A stretch of DNA of 54,510 nt, from the NCBI RefSeq assembly GCF_001044235.1, contig NZ_JYNL01000064.1, positions 611,172-665,681 of the forward strand, in the 5' to 3' direction. This DNA is from Mycolicibacterium chlorophenolicum (GTDB lineage Bacteria > Actinomycetota > Actinomycetes > Mycobacteriales > Mycobacteriaceae). This document shows, in pieces, positions 32,651 to 40,486 of the stretch. Under the pieces are notes generated by a model. That model was not told where the DNA came from, did no database searches, and saw only the letters and a list, made by a program, of their open reading frames with translations. The translations under genes and the position numbers were made by a program. How positions within the stretch are numbered: the first letter of the stretch is position 1; every line of letters starts with the position of its first letter.

Positions 32651-35457
32651 CGAGCGACACACCGGAGGCGATGTGGAAGGTGGTCGGTCACGAAGGCTGC
32701 GAGACCGAACCCATCGACAAGCCCGACGCGATCCAGGCACACGGATGGCTCCTCGCGATCGACCTCGCGCGGCGGCGCGTCTCCCACGTGTCGTCGAACC
32801 TTCAGGCGCCGATCTGCGCGAAGCTGCGTGCGCCAGCGGTGCTCGGGACGACTGTCGAGGATGTCGCCCGCGCGCTCGAGCTGCCCACCGGCGCCACCCG
32901 ATTCGAGGCGATCGACGGATGGCGATCCCACATGTTCTGGCTGACAACCGATCCCGTGGTGATCACCGCCCACACGACGGCTGACCACTACATCCTCGAG
33001 ATCGAGCGTGACATCGCATCGATCGCCGAGGATCCGACCGCGATGATCAGCACGCTGCTGCAGGCGCCGAGCTGGCAGGTGTTCTCCGAGCAGACGGTCA
33101 CGGCGCTGGGAGCGATGTTCGGCTATGCGCGCACCATGGCCTACACGTTCCATCCCGACTACCACGGCGAGGTGACCGCCGAGTACATCAACCGGCCCGA
33201 CCTGGAGCCGTATCTCGGGCTGCACTATCCCGCGTCGGACATCCCCCCGCAGGCCCGTCGGTTGTACGTGGTGCAACTGGTGCGGGTCATCGAAGACGTC
33301 GACGGACCGACGGTCCATCTCCTGGGCTCGGCTCGCGGGGGCGGGCCGGCACCCGCTCTCGATCTCACCTTCGCTCAACGTCGCGCCGTCTCGCCGGTGC
33401 ACCTGGAGTACATGCGCAACATGGGTGTGGCTGCCACCGCCGCGGTGTCGGTTGTTCAGCGCGGACAGCTGACCGGCATGTTCGTCATGCACCACACCGA
33501 GCCCCGGGCACTCAGCCTGGGGGATCGCCAGGCTCTCAGCACCGTCAGCCGTATCGCCTCATTCGTCGCAGCGACGATGGACGAGAAGAGCTTTGGCGCC
33601 CGGCGCGCTCAGGTGACATCACTTGCGGAAGGACTTCGCCGCAATCTCACGGCCGGGGATGACGCCATCCACTGCATCCGTGCGGTTGGCGACGACATGA
33701 TGAAGGCGGTGCAGGCGGACGGCTTCGCGGCCCGGTTGGGCAGAGAGGTGGTCCGCCTCGGTGAGGTGCCCCGGCAAGGGGCGATCGACGATCTGTTTCG
33801 CGAATCCGGTTCGACAGCAACGGGTCTCGTGCAGGTCACCGACCGCCTCGCCGTCGACATGCCGCAGCTCGCCACCGCTGACACGTGTGCAGGCGCCATC
33901 GTGTCCCGACTACCGGGCACCCCGGAGGGGTACCTCACCTGGTTCCGCCGTCCCTTCCTGGACACCGTCCGCTGGGGCGGAGAAGTGAACGCATTGGTTC
34001 GCAAGGACGAACACGGGCGCCTGCACCCGCGCGGATCGTTCAGCGAGTTCGTCGAGAACGTCACCGACCGCAGCCGCATGTGGTCCGAGCACGATCGGAT
34101 CGCGGCTGACACTCTCTACCAGGCCGTGCATTCAGGTCTCAACGAGTGGGCCTATCGGCAGCTCGCGACCCAGGCGACCGTCGATCCGCTGACGGGCCTG
34201 GGCAACCGCCGCGCGCTGTCACTGGCCGTCGACAGTGAGATCCGATCCCCGCCCGCAGCGCGGCGTTTTGCGCTGCTGTTCCTCGACCTGGATCGCTTCA
34301 AGCAGATCAACGATGCGTACGGCCATCACAGGGGCGACTTGGTGCTGCAGGCCACCGCCGACCGGCTGGAGCGGGTGACGTTCTATCTGGTCGGACGGTC
34401 CGGCAGTGTGTTTCGCCTCGGGGGCGACGAATTCGTTGTGTTGCTTCGCGACAACTCGTCCGGTGAGGTTTCGCAGGTCGCCGAGGGGATCCTGGCGGCG
34501 TTCCGGGATCCGGTGATCGTGGAGGGCGTCACCATCGTGGTGAGTGTCAGCATCGGCGCCGTCACCGACAGCGATGCCGAAGGCGTCGCCGATGCCGGTG
34601 AACTCCTGCGGCGCGGAGACCTGGCGATGTACTCGGCCAAACGTGCCGGCGGGTCGCGAATCACGTTCTACCAGGAGGACTTCTCTCAGCGGGCGGTGCG
34701 TCGTTCGATGCTCGAGCAGCAGCTCTATCGGGCGCTCGCCAGCGACGAGCTCGTTCCGGCATTCCAACCCCTCGTCTCGTTGCGAACCGGCCAGATCATC
34801 GGCGCGGAGGCGCTGGCTCGATGGCGCCAGCCGGCCGGAGATGTCCTGCTGCCCGACGAATTCGTCCCTCTCGCCGAGGAGACAGGTCAGATCCGCCAGG
34901 TCGATCGACGGATCGCCGAGCGTGCGGTGGCGCAGTGCCTCGAGTTGTTGCGCGACAGGACCCGGGATTTCCACTTGGCCGTCAACGTCAGCGCGATGAC
35001 GGTGGACACCGAGTACGTGACTTTCCTCGCGGACCTGATCGCGCACTACCACGTTCCGCCCGACCGGTTGACGATCGAGCTGACGGAGTCGGCGATTGTG
35101 CACGAAGCGGGCCGACTCCAATTGCTGCTCAATGCGATTCGGTCGCTCGGTATCACTGTGGCCATCGACGATTTCGGGATCGGCTACTCCTCGCTCGCTC
35201 ATCTGCAGAATCTGCCGGTCGACATGGTCAAGTTGGACCGCACCTTCGTCCAGCGCCCGCGACGCGGCCACGACGTCGTCGCACGCTGGGCGATCCAGCT
35301 GGTGTTGGATCTCGGATTGCGCATGATCGCCGAGGGTGTCGAGACACAGCAGCAGGAAGAGATGTTGCTGTCACTGGGATACGACTGGGTGCAGGGCCAC
35401 CGATACGGCCCACCGAAGTTCGGACCCCCGCCGACCGGTCCGTACGAAGTGCAGTAG
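32647..35457 (+). CDS. Bacteriophytochrome with GGDEF and EAL domains
   Basis: A 936-residue red/far-red sensor fused to cyclic-di-GMP domains. The PAS part begins with the biliverdin cysteine (Cys18 in GCETEPIDKPDAIQAHG). The GAF part has YPASDIPPQARRLY (about 194-207) and SPVHLEYMRNMG (about 249-260). The PHY tongue reads PRGSF near 461. The diguanylate cyclase domain has an intact GGDEF (592-596), but the RxxD inhibitory site five residues upstream is absent (GRSG). The phosphodiesterase domain has EALARW (721), TES, DDFGIGYSS and AEGVE, so catalytic residues look complete. The layout equals phytochrome-GGDEF-EAL enzymes such as BphG1 of Rhodobacter. No membrane helices; cytosolic. The heme oxygenase gene overlaps it upstream. 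Confidence 0.93.
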   Translation: MTSDTPEAMWKVVGHEGCETEPIDKPDAIQAHGWLLAIDLARRRVSHVSSNLQAPICAKLRAPAVLGTTVEDVARALELPTGATRFEAIDGWRSHMFWLTTDPVVITAHTTADHYILEIERDIASIAEDPTAMISTLLQAPSWQVFSEQTVTALGAMFGYARTMAYTFHPDYHGEVTAEYINRPDLEPYLGLHYPASDIPPQARRLYVVQLVRVIEDVDGPTVHLLGSARGGGPAPALDLTFAQRRAVSPVHLEYMRNMGVAATAAVSVVQRGQLTGMFVMHHTEPRALSLGDRQALSTVSRIASFVAATMDEKSFGARRAQVTSLAEGLRRNLTAGDDAIHCIRAVGDDMMKAVQADGFAARLGREVVRLGEVPRQGAIDDLFRESGSTATGLVQVTDRLAVDMPQLATADTCAGAIVSRLPGTPEGYLTWFRRPFLDTVRWGGEVNALVRKDEHGRLHPRGSFSEFVENVTDRSRMWSEHDRIAADTLYQAVHSGLNEWAYRQLATQATVDPLTGLGNRRALSLAVDSEIRSPPAARRFALLFLDLDRFKQINDAYGHHRGDLVLQATADRLERVTFYLVGRSGSVFRLGGDEFVVLLRDNSSGEVSQVAEGILAAFRDPVIVEGVTIVVSVSIGAVTDSDAEGVADAGELLRRGDLAMYSAKRAGGSRITFYQEDFSQRAVRRSMLEQQLYRALASDELVPAFQPLVSLRTGQIIGAEALARWRQPAGDVLLPDEFVPLAEETGQIRQVDRRIAERAVAQCLELLRDRTRDFHLAVNVSAMTVDTEYVTFLADLIAHYHVPPDRLTIELTESAIVHEAGRLQLLLNAIRSLGITVAIDDFGIGYSSLAHLQNLPVDMVKLDRTFVQRPRRGHDVVARWAIQLVLDLGLRMIAEGVETQQQEEMLLSLGYDWVQGHRYGPPKFGPPPTGPYEVQ

Positions 35458-35563
35458 CCGACTACTGAAGGTGTCGGCCCGGTGCGGGTGCACACTGCGG
35501 TTCATCACGTAGCGCTCGCACGTCAGGGGCGATGTCGCTGCTTGCCGGGGATGGAGGACCGCG

Positions 35564-37084
35564 ATGAGCTCAGCGACGCGCACGGCAGCCGAGTGCGGCA
35601 GACACCTCAGCCTGGCGGGAGCGCTCGCGGTCGGTCTCGGCATCGGCGCGGGAGTGATCGCCGGACCGTGGACGGCATCAGCCGCACCCGCAGATGCCGG
35701 CACGTCATCGGTGTCGGACGCGGCATCGCAGCCGGACCGCGGCCCGTCCGCTGTCCCCCGCACCTCCGGCCGAGACCGCCGCGACCCTGCCGATTCACCG
35801 GGCGCGCGTCGACGTGCGAACCGCTCGGACGGCGACGCCGACGTCCGACCACGGTGGCGTCCGTTCCGAGCGGCAGACACGCAAACGACCTCGAACGAGA
35901 CGGCACTGGTGAATCTTTCGCAGCGCCGACCGACTCGGGCGCAGACTCCGGCCGCGGACACCGACCCGTCGAACACCAGATCACCCGACGTCCCCGCGGA
36001 CGGCCCGACCGCGTTCACCCTGCTGGCGCTCTCGCGACGGGATACGGAGGAATCAGCAAACGCAGTGGGACGCAACGGGGTGCGACCCCCAGTCGCCGAA
36101 CGCGTCATCGCGACCGGCGGGTCGACCGATCCTGTACCTGCCGACACCATCACGGCGCCCGCCGTGGAGCCCCCGGTCTTCACCGGGAGACCGTCGGGTC
36201 TGTCGAGAACCCTGAGCGCTGTGTTCGGGACGGTGGGCAAGATCGGGACTCTGGTGCACGTCGATCTGACGATCCCGGTCCTCGGGCTGCTCCAGAGCGA
36301 CCATCCACCGCGGCGGACGAGGCGCGGGCTGACCGTGGAGCGCACGGAGTTCGACGGAATGCCGGTCTGGACCATGCAGTCCACTCGGTCGACTTCCGAC
36401 GAGGCCGTCGTGGCTGTCCACGGCGGCGCGTTGGTCCTGCAGCCGACAGTGTTCAACTGGCTGTTCTACAGCGCGATGGCCCGCAAGACCGGCGCAACGG
36501 TGGTCGTGCCGCTGTACCCGTTGGTGCCGACGGGAACGGCACGCGAGGTCGTGCCCGCGGTGGCCGACCTGATCACCGCTCAGATCGAACAGCGGGGCGC
36601 CGACAACGTCAGCGTCTTCGGCGACTCGTCCGGAGGCAACATCAGCTTGGTCGCGGTGCAGGAGCTGGTACGTCGCGGCGAGGCGGTGCCATCGAGAATG
36701 GTGCTCAGTGCACCCGCCGTCGACAGCACACTGAGCAACCCGGCCATCCCGCTCGTTGACGATCCCATCTTCACGCCTGAAGTCCTCGAGGATGTCCGGT
36801 CGTACACCAACCTGTGGGCCGACGGTCTGGACCTCGCGGATCCGCTGCTCAGCCCTCTGTTCGGGTCGGTGGAGGGCCTGCCGCCGACCACGATCTATGC
36901 CGGTAGCCGCGATGTGGTCGCACCGGACATTCTGCTGCTCCGGGAGAGGGCCGCGATGACGCCCGGCGCCGACTTCACCTTTGTTCTGCGCGAGGGCGAG
37001 CCCCACGACTGGGCGATCTTGACGATCCTGCGCGAGGCCAGGGCCGTCCTCCCCGACATCTACCGGCAGTTGGGCATTGCCTGA
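35564..37084 (+). CDS. Secreted alpha/beta hydrolase (HSL-like esterase)
   Basis: A 506-residue protein: signal sequence (about 10-40, hydrophobic LAGALAVGLGIGAGVIAGPW, cleavage after AAPA), a long polar, low-complexity linker (about 45-215) and a C-terminal alpha/beta hydrolase domain. The hydrolase shows the oxyanion motif VHGGAL, the nucleophile elbow GDSSGG, an acid candidate in SRDVVAPD and the histidine in EPHDWAIL, so the triad looks complete. The substrate is unknown; short-chain esters or lipids are an inference. GGAGG lies before the ATG at 35564. It is the third gene of the insert and is not obviously linked to the phytochrome. Confidence 0.85.
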   Translation: MSSATRTAAECGRHLSLAGALAVGLGIGAGVIAGPWTASAAPADAGTSSVSDAASQPDRGPSAVPRTSGRDRRDPADSPGARRRANRSDGDADVRPRWRPFRAADTQTTSNETALVNLSQRRPTRAQTPAADTDPSNTRSPDVPADGPTAFTLLALSRRDTEESANAVGRNGVRPPVAERVIATGGSTDPVPADTITAPAVEPPVFTGRPSGLSRTLSAVFGTVGKIGTLVHVDLTIPVLGLLQSDHPPRRTRRGLTVERTEFDGMPVWTMQSTRSTSDEAVVAVHGGALVLQPTVFNWLFYSAMARKTGATVVVPLYPLVPTGTAREVVPAVADLITAQIEQRGADNVSVFGDSSGGNISLVAVQELVRRGEAVPSRMVLSAPAVDSTLSNPAIPLVDDPIFTPEVLEDVRSYTNLWADGLDLADPLLSPLFGSVEGLPPTTIYAGSRDVVAPDILLLRERAAMTPGADFTFVLREGEPHDWAILTILREARAVLPDIYRQLGIA

Positions 37085-37096
37085 GCGCGGTGCTCA
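37082..37096. terminator. Small hairpin between convergent hydrolase and sdaA
   Basis: TGAGC (37082-37086), GCGGT loop, GCTCA (37092-37096) fills the 9-bp gap between two converging genes. No T-tract; weak call. Confidence 0.3.
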
Positions 37097-38434
37097 ACAC
37101 TCGACGACGTTGAGCGCCAGTCCCCCGCGTGAGGTCTCCTTGTACTTGTCGGCCATGTCGGCCCCCGTGTCGCGCATCGTCTTGATCGCGGTGTCGAGGC
37201 TGACGTGATGCGTGCCGTCGCCGAACAACGCCATCCGCGCGGCGGTGATCGCCTTCACCGATGCGACCGCGTTGCGCTCGATGCACGGGATCTGCACCAG
37301 TCCCCCCACCGGATCGCACGTCAGCCCCAGGTTGTGTTCGATGCCGATCTCGGCGGCGTTCTCCACCTGTGCCGGTGACCCGCCCTGCACCGCGGCCAGG
37401 CCGGCCGCGGCCATCGAGCACGCCGACCCGACCTCGCCCTGACAGCCGACCTCGGCCCCCGAGATCGATGCGTTCGCCTTGAACAGCTGTCCGATCGCCG
37501 CGGCCGTCAGCAGGAACTCGACGACGCCGTCGTCGTCGGCATTCGGGACGAACCGCCAGTAGTAGTGCAGCACAGCCGGAATGATCCCGGCCGCGCCGTT
37601 CGTCGGCGCCGTCACCACCCGGCCGCCGGCGGCGTTCTCCTCGTTGACCGCCAGCGCGTACACCGTCACCCAGTCCATCGCGAACAGCGGATCGGTCGGA
37701 TCTGCCTCCAGCGCCGTGGCCAGCGCCGCGGCCCGTCGACGCACGTGCAGCACGCCTGGCAGTGTGCCCCCGGTGGTGAGGCCGTGGGCCACGCACTCGC
37801 GCATGGTCGCCCAGATGTGCAGCAGACCCTCCCGCAGGCGGGGTCCGTTGCCCAGGGCCTCCTCGTTGGCGACGACGAGATCGGCGATCCGGCAACGGTT
37901 TTCCTCGGCCAGCGCGACGAGCTCGGCCGCCGTTCGGAACGGGTACGGCACGGCGACGTCGTCGGCGGCCGGCGTCGCCGCCTCGTCCTCGTCGACGACG
38001 AACCCGCCGCCGACGGAGTAGTACACGTGCCGGTCCACCTCGGTGCCGTCGGCGCGCACGGCGTGGAAGACCATGCCGTTGCTGTGAAAAGCCATGGCCT
38101 GCAGCATCATCACGATGTCGAACTCGATCGGCCGCTCCCCCACCAACAGGAGGCGACCCTCCTGCTCGATCGCGGCGACCCGCTCCCGCGCCGCGGCCGG
38201 ATCGATCGACTCCGGCTGTGCCCCCTCGAGTCCGAGCATCACCGCACCCGGGGTGCCGTGTCCCGCGCCGGTCGCGCCCAGCGAACCGAAGAGTTCGACG
38301 CGCACCCGGGCGACCTCGTCGAGCGATCCGCGCAGCCGTTCGGCGAAGCGGTGCGCCGCGCGCATGGGCCCTACGGTGTGTGAACTCGACGGCCCGATAC
38401 CGATCGAGAACAGGTCGAACACCGAGACGGCCAT
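37094..38434 (-). CDS. sdaA: L-serine ammonia-lyase (iron-sulfur type, single chain)
   Basis: Converts L-serine to pyruvate and ammonia using a [4Fe-4S] cluster. The 446-residue protein has the beta domain at the N-terminus (SVFDLFSIGIGPSSSHTVGPM) and the alpha domain with the cluster cysteines (GCQGEVGSACSMAAAGL; TCDPVGGLVQIPCIERNAV), ending in SRGGLALNVVEC. The ATG at 38434 precedes the core motif by few residues, as in homologues. The M. tuberculosis gene (Rv0069c) is elsewhere, so its place beside cwsA is a rearrangement relative to that genome. Cytosolic. Confidence 0.94.
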   Translation of the reverse strand: MAVSVFDLFSIGIGPSSSHTVGPMRAAHRFAERLRGSLDEVARVRVELFGSLGATGAGHGTPGAVMLGLEGAQPESIDPAAARERVAAIEQEGRLLLVGERPIEFDIVMMLQAMAFHSNGMVFHAVRADGTEVDRHVYYSVGGGFVVDEDEAATPAADDVAVPYPFRTAAELVALAEENRCRIADLVVANEEALGNGPRLREGLLHIWATMRECVAHGLTTGGTLPGVLHVRRRAAALATALEADPTDPLFAMDWVTVYALAVNEENAAGGRVVTAPTNGAAGIIPAVLHYYWRFVPNADDDGVVEFLLTAAAIGQLFKANASISGAEVGCQGEVGSACSMAAAGLAAVQGGSPAQVENAAEIGIEHNLGLTCDPVGGLVQIPCIERNAVASVKAITAARMALFGDGTHHVSLDTAIKTMRDTGADMADKYKETSRGGLALNVVEC

Positions 38435-38446
38435 GATCCGACCCCG

Positions 38447-38851
38447 CTACGGTTTCGGCGTGACCTCGACGCTCGGCGGCAGCGGCGAGGGCTCCGGCTG
38501 CGTCGAACGACGGACGATCGTGAAGGCGACCGCTCCCCCGGCCAGCACCGCCACCGTGATGCCGGCGGCCACCAGCCGCGGCCGGCGGCGGCGCCGCGGC
38601 GTGCGCGCCCTGTCCAGGGTCTCGGGCAGGTTCGCGATGGCCTCCTGCGCCGAGGCGAGTTCCGCCTTGAGCTGGCGGGCGACCTGACTGGTGCGGTAGC
38701 GCTCACCGACCCAGGACGCCGAGGACCGCACCGAGTCGACCCCCAGACCGACCGCTCCCCTGGTGACGTCCACCGGCCCGACCGTCGAGTACTTCAGGCC
38801 GCGGCTCAGCCGCTGGCTCGGGGTCAACCGGACTCGGGTCTTGGAGCTCAT
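38447..38851 (-). CDS. cwsA: Cell-wall synthesis protein CwsA
   Basis: A 134-residue membrane protein of the mycobacterial CwsA (Rv0008c) type, reported to interact with CrgA and Wag31 and to affect division and cell shape. The N-terminal part LTPSQRLSRGLKYSTVGPVD and SWVGERYRTSQ precede an Arg-rich stretch (RRRRRPR) and one membrane helix (LVAAGITVAVLAGGAVAFTI) with a Pro-rich tail outside. I chose the ATG at 38851, preceded by AAAGGTG; an upstream frame extension is not conserved. It is divergent from ppiA. Confidence 0.85.
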   Translation of the reverse strand: MSSKTRVRLTPSQRLSRGLKYSTVGPVDVTRGAVGLGVDSVRSSASWVGERYRTSQVARQLKAELASAQEAIANLPETLDRARTPRRRRRPRLVAAGITVAVLAGGAVAFTIVRRSTQPEPSPLPPSVEVTPKP

Positions 38852-38944
38852 GGCCCACCTTTCTCGGCAGCGCGTGACTGGGACCTTCAGCCTGCCATCT
38901 CCGCCAACCCCACGGTGCCCGGTTGGGGGTCGGAGGCGGCGTGG

Positions 38945-38958
38945 CACACTGACTTCCC
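38945..38958 (+). promoter_or_regulatory. Possible leaderless promoter of ppiA
   Basis: CACACT (38945-38950) lies 8 bases before the GTG at 38959. There is no ribosome site, which fits a leaderless start. The -35 is unclear. Confidence 0.4.
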
Positions 38959-39486
38959 GTGACGAGTCCTCTTCAGACCGCGACCGCGACCCTGCACACC
39001 AACCGCGGCGACATCAAGATCGCCCTGTTCGGTAACCACGCGCCCAAGACGGTGGCCAACTTCGTCGGCCTGGCCCAGGGCACCAAGGACTACAGCACCG
39101 AGAACGCCTCGGGCGGCTCGTCCGGCCCGTTCTACGACGGCGCGGTGTTCCACCGTGTCATCGACGGTTTCATGATCCAGGGCGGCGACCCGACCGGCAC
39201 CGGTCGCGGCGGCCCCGGCTACCAGTTCGCCGACGAATTCCACCCGGAACTGCAGTTCGACAAGCCCTACCTGCTGGCGATGGCCAACGCGGGACCGGGC
39301 ACCAACGGCTCGCAGTTCTTCATCACGGTCGGCAAGACGCCGCACCTGAACCGTCGCCACACGATCTTCGGCGAGGTCGTCGACCCCGAGTCGCAGAAGG
39401 TCGTCGACGCGATCGCCACCACCGCGACCGATCGCAGCGACCGCCCGACCGATCCGGTCGTCATCGAGTCGGTCACCATCTCCTAG
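38959..39486 (+). CDS. ppiA: Peptidyl-prolyl cis-trans isomerase (cyclophilin) PpiA
   Basis: A 175-residue cyclophilin that speeds proline isomerisation during folding. The catalytic motif FHRVIDGFMIQGGDPTGTG is complete, followed by LLAMANAGPGTNGSQFFITV and HTIFGEV. No signal peptide, so it should be cytosolic. GTG start at 38959, probably leaderless. A long hairpin separates it from the converging PH-domain gene. Confidence 0.96.
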   Translation: MTSPLQTATATLHTNRGDIKIALFGNHAPKTVANFVGLAQGTKDYSTENASGGSSGPFYDGAVFHRVIDGFMIQGGDPTGTGRGGPGYQFADEFHPELQFDKPYLLAMANAGPGTNGSQFFITVGKTPHLNRRHTIFGEVVDPESQKVVDAIATTATDRSDRPTDPVVIESVTIS

Positions 39487-39487
39487 C

Positions 39488-39536
39488 GATTTCGGCGTCG
39501 TCGGTCACGCCAGGCGCGACCAACGACACCGAAATC
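39488..39536. terminator. Long inverted repeat between ppiA and the PH-domain gene (bidirectional terminator)
   Basis: A 19-base left arm (39488-39506, beginning GATTTCGG) pairs with a right arm (39518-39536, ending CCGAAATC) with two mismatches and an 11-base loop. It occupies the gap between converging stop codons and would end transcription in both directions. Confidence 0.7.
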
Positions 39537-39966
39537 ACGCTGCGGCGCCGCGCGCGAAGCCGGCGTCGGTCAGCGCGTCCAGCACGCGCAACGGGTCGCT
39601 GCCCAGGTCCCACCGGCTGAGCACCAGCAGGCGGTCGTCGGTGGTGTCGATCTCCAGCAGACGCATGGTGCGACCGATCCGGCGGAACTCCGTGATGCGG
39701 ATAAGGCTGATGTCCGGGCGTGCCAGCCGCCTCGTGGTGAACCACCCGCGGTACACCAGCACGTCGCCGTCGATTGCCAGTTTCGGCCGGGCGCGCCACG
39801 ACACGACCGCAAACGCCAGCAACCCCACCGCCGCAATGCCGATGAGGATGCGCCCCGGCACGTCTGTGACCAGCGTCACAACGGCGATTCCGAGCAGGAT
39901 GCCCACTGCTGCGGCGCCGGCGATGCCTGCCGTCGGCGGGCCCCAAGATGTTTGCTGAGCGGTCAA
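39535..39966 (-). CDS. PH-domain membrane protein (Rv0010c-like)
   Basis: A protein of about 143 residues with two N-terminal membrane helices (IAGAAAVGILLGIAVVTLV and ILIGIAAVGLLAFAVVSW) and a cytoplasmic bacterial PH-like beta domain (LVYRGWFTTRRLARPDISLI, RLLEIDTTDDRLLVLSRWDLG). Function unknown. I chose the TTG at 39966 (reads TAQQTSWGP after the start) because AGGAG stands 8 bases upstream and homologues begin near QQT; a GTG at 39975 would overlap that ribosome site. Upstream is a cluster of a DnaA box and two palindromes. Confidence 0.8.
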   Translation of the reverse strand: MTAQQTSWGPPTAGIAGAAAVGILLGIAVVTLVTDVPGRILIGIAAVGLLAFAVVSWRARPKLAIDGDVLVYRGWFTTRRLARPDISLIRITEFRRIGRTMRLLEIDTTDDRLLVLSRWDLGSDPLRVLDALTDAGFARGAAA

Positions 39967-39995
39967 CTCACACACTCCTACCGCGCCGAACGGGG

Positions 39996-40004
39996 TTATC
40001 CACA
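39996..40004 (+). promoter_or_regulatory. Perfect DnaA box upstream of the PH-domain gene
   Basis: TTATCCACA, identical to the high-affinity DnaA box, about 30 bases before the PH-domain gene start and far from oriC. Confidence 0.6.
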
Positions 40005-40010
40005 GGTGCT

Positions 40011-40043
40011 ATCCCCAATGGGGATGAATCACATCGATGTGAT
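40011..40043. repeat. Two adjacent palindromes in the crgA / PH-domain gene gap
   Basis: ATCCCC-AAT-GGGGAT (40011-40025) and the perfect 16-mer ATCACATCGATGTGAT (40028-40043), separated by 2 bases and next to the DnaA box. The layout suggests an operator or a protein-binding hub; the binding protein is unknown. The rest of the gap up to 40116 shows nothing clear. Confidence 0.6.
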
Positions 40044-40116
40044 CCGGTGTCCGCAGGGTTGCGAGCAGGGGAACGCCGGGGGTCGAGATGTTCGTCACAT
40101 CCGGCTCCGCAGCGGG

Positions 40117-40398
40117 TCAGCGCCAGCGCATCGTGAGCAACAGCCCCGTGATCATGAAGGCAAACGCGATGCCGTAGTTCCACACGTTCAGATTGCTCAT
40201 CCACTGCAGGAAGCTGGGCACGTCCGGGCCGCTGCCCGCGAGCTGGAAAACGATCAGCCAGACGAGCCCGATGAGCATCAGGCCGACGAACAGAACGACG
40301 AACCAGACGCTGGACGGACCGGCCTTGACCTTGACCGGAGTCCGGCTCACCGGATTGATGGTGAAGTCGTTCTTCTTGCGGACCTTGGACTTGGGCAT
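40117..40398 (-). CDS. crgA: Cell division protein CrgA
   Basis: A 93-residue divisome protein. It has a basic N-terminus (PKSKVRKKNDFTINPVSRTP), two membrane helices (VWFVVLFVGLMLIGLVWLIV and GIAFAFMITGLLLTMRW) and a short outer loop (SGPDVPSFLQWMSNLNVWNY). CrgA binds FtsZ, FtsQ and the PbpA/PbpB penicillin-binding proteins in mycobacteria; pbpA and cwsA are close by. The gene is divergent from the DUF881 gene. Confidence 0.96.
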   Translation of the reverse strand: MPKSKVRKKNDFTINPVSRTPVKVKAGPSSVWFVVLFVGLMLIGLVWLIVFQLAGSGPDVPSFLQWMSNLNVWNYGIAFAFMITGLLLTMRWR

Positions 40399-40486
40399 GG
40401 GTACCTTCGGACGATCGGTGCGACGATATGTAGGTCAAAGCCTAACGCAGCGACGAGCAGCACCGACGCGTGAGGAGACCGAACCG

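Noticed and set aside
31881..38440. Integrated phage or genomic island with att repeats at tRNA-Ala
   Set aside because: No integrase, no phage genes and no second copy of the tRNA-Ala 3' end seen by eye.
40028..40043. CRP/GlxR-type binding site
   Set aside because: The half-sites are everted: the sequence is TCACA-N4-TGTGA, while CRP sites are TGTGA-N6-TCACA.
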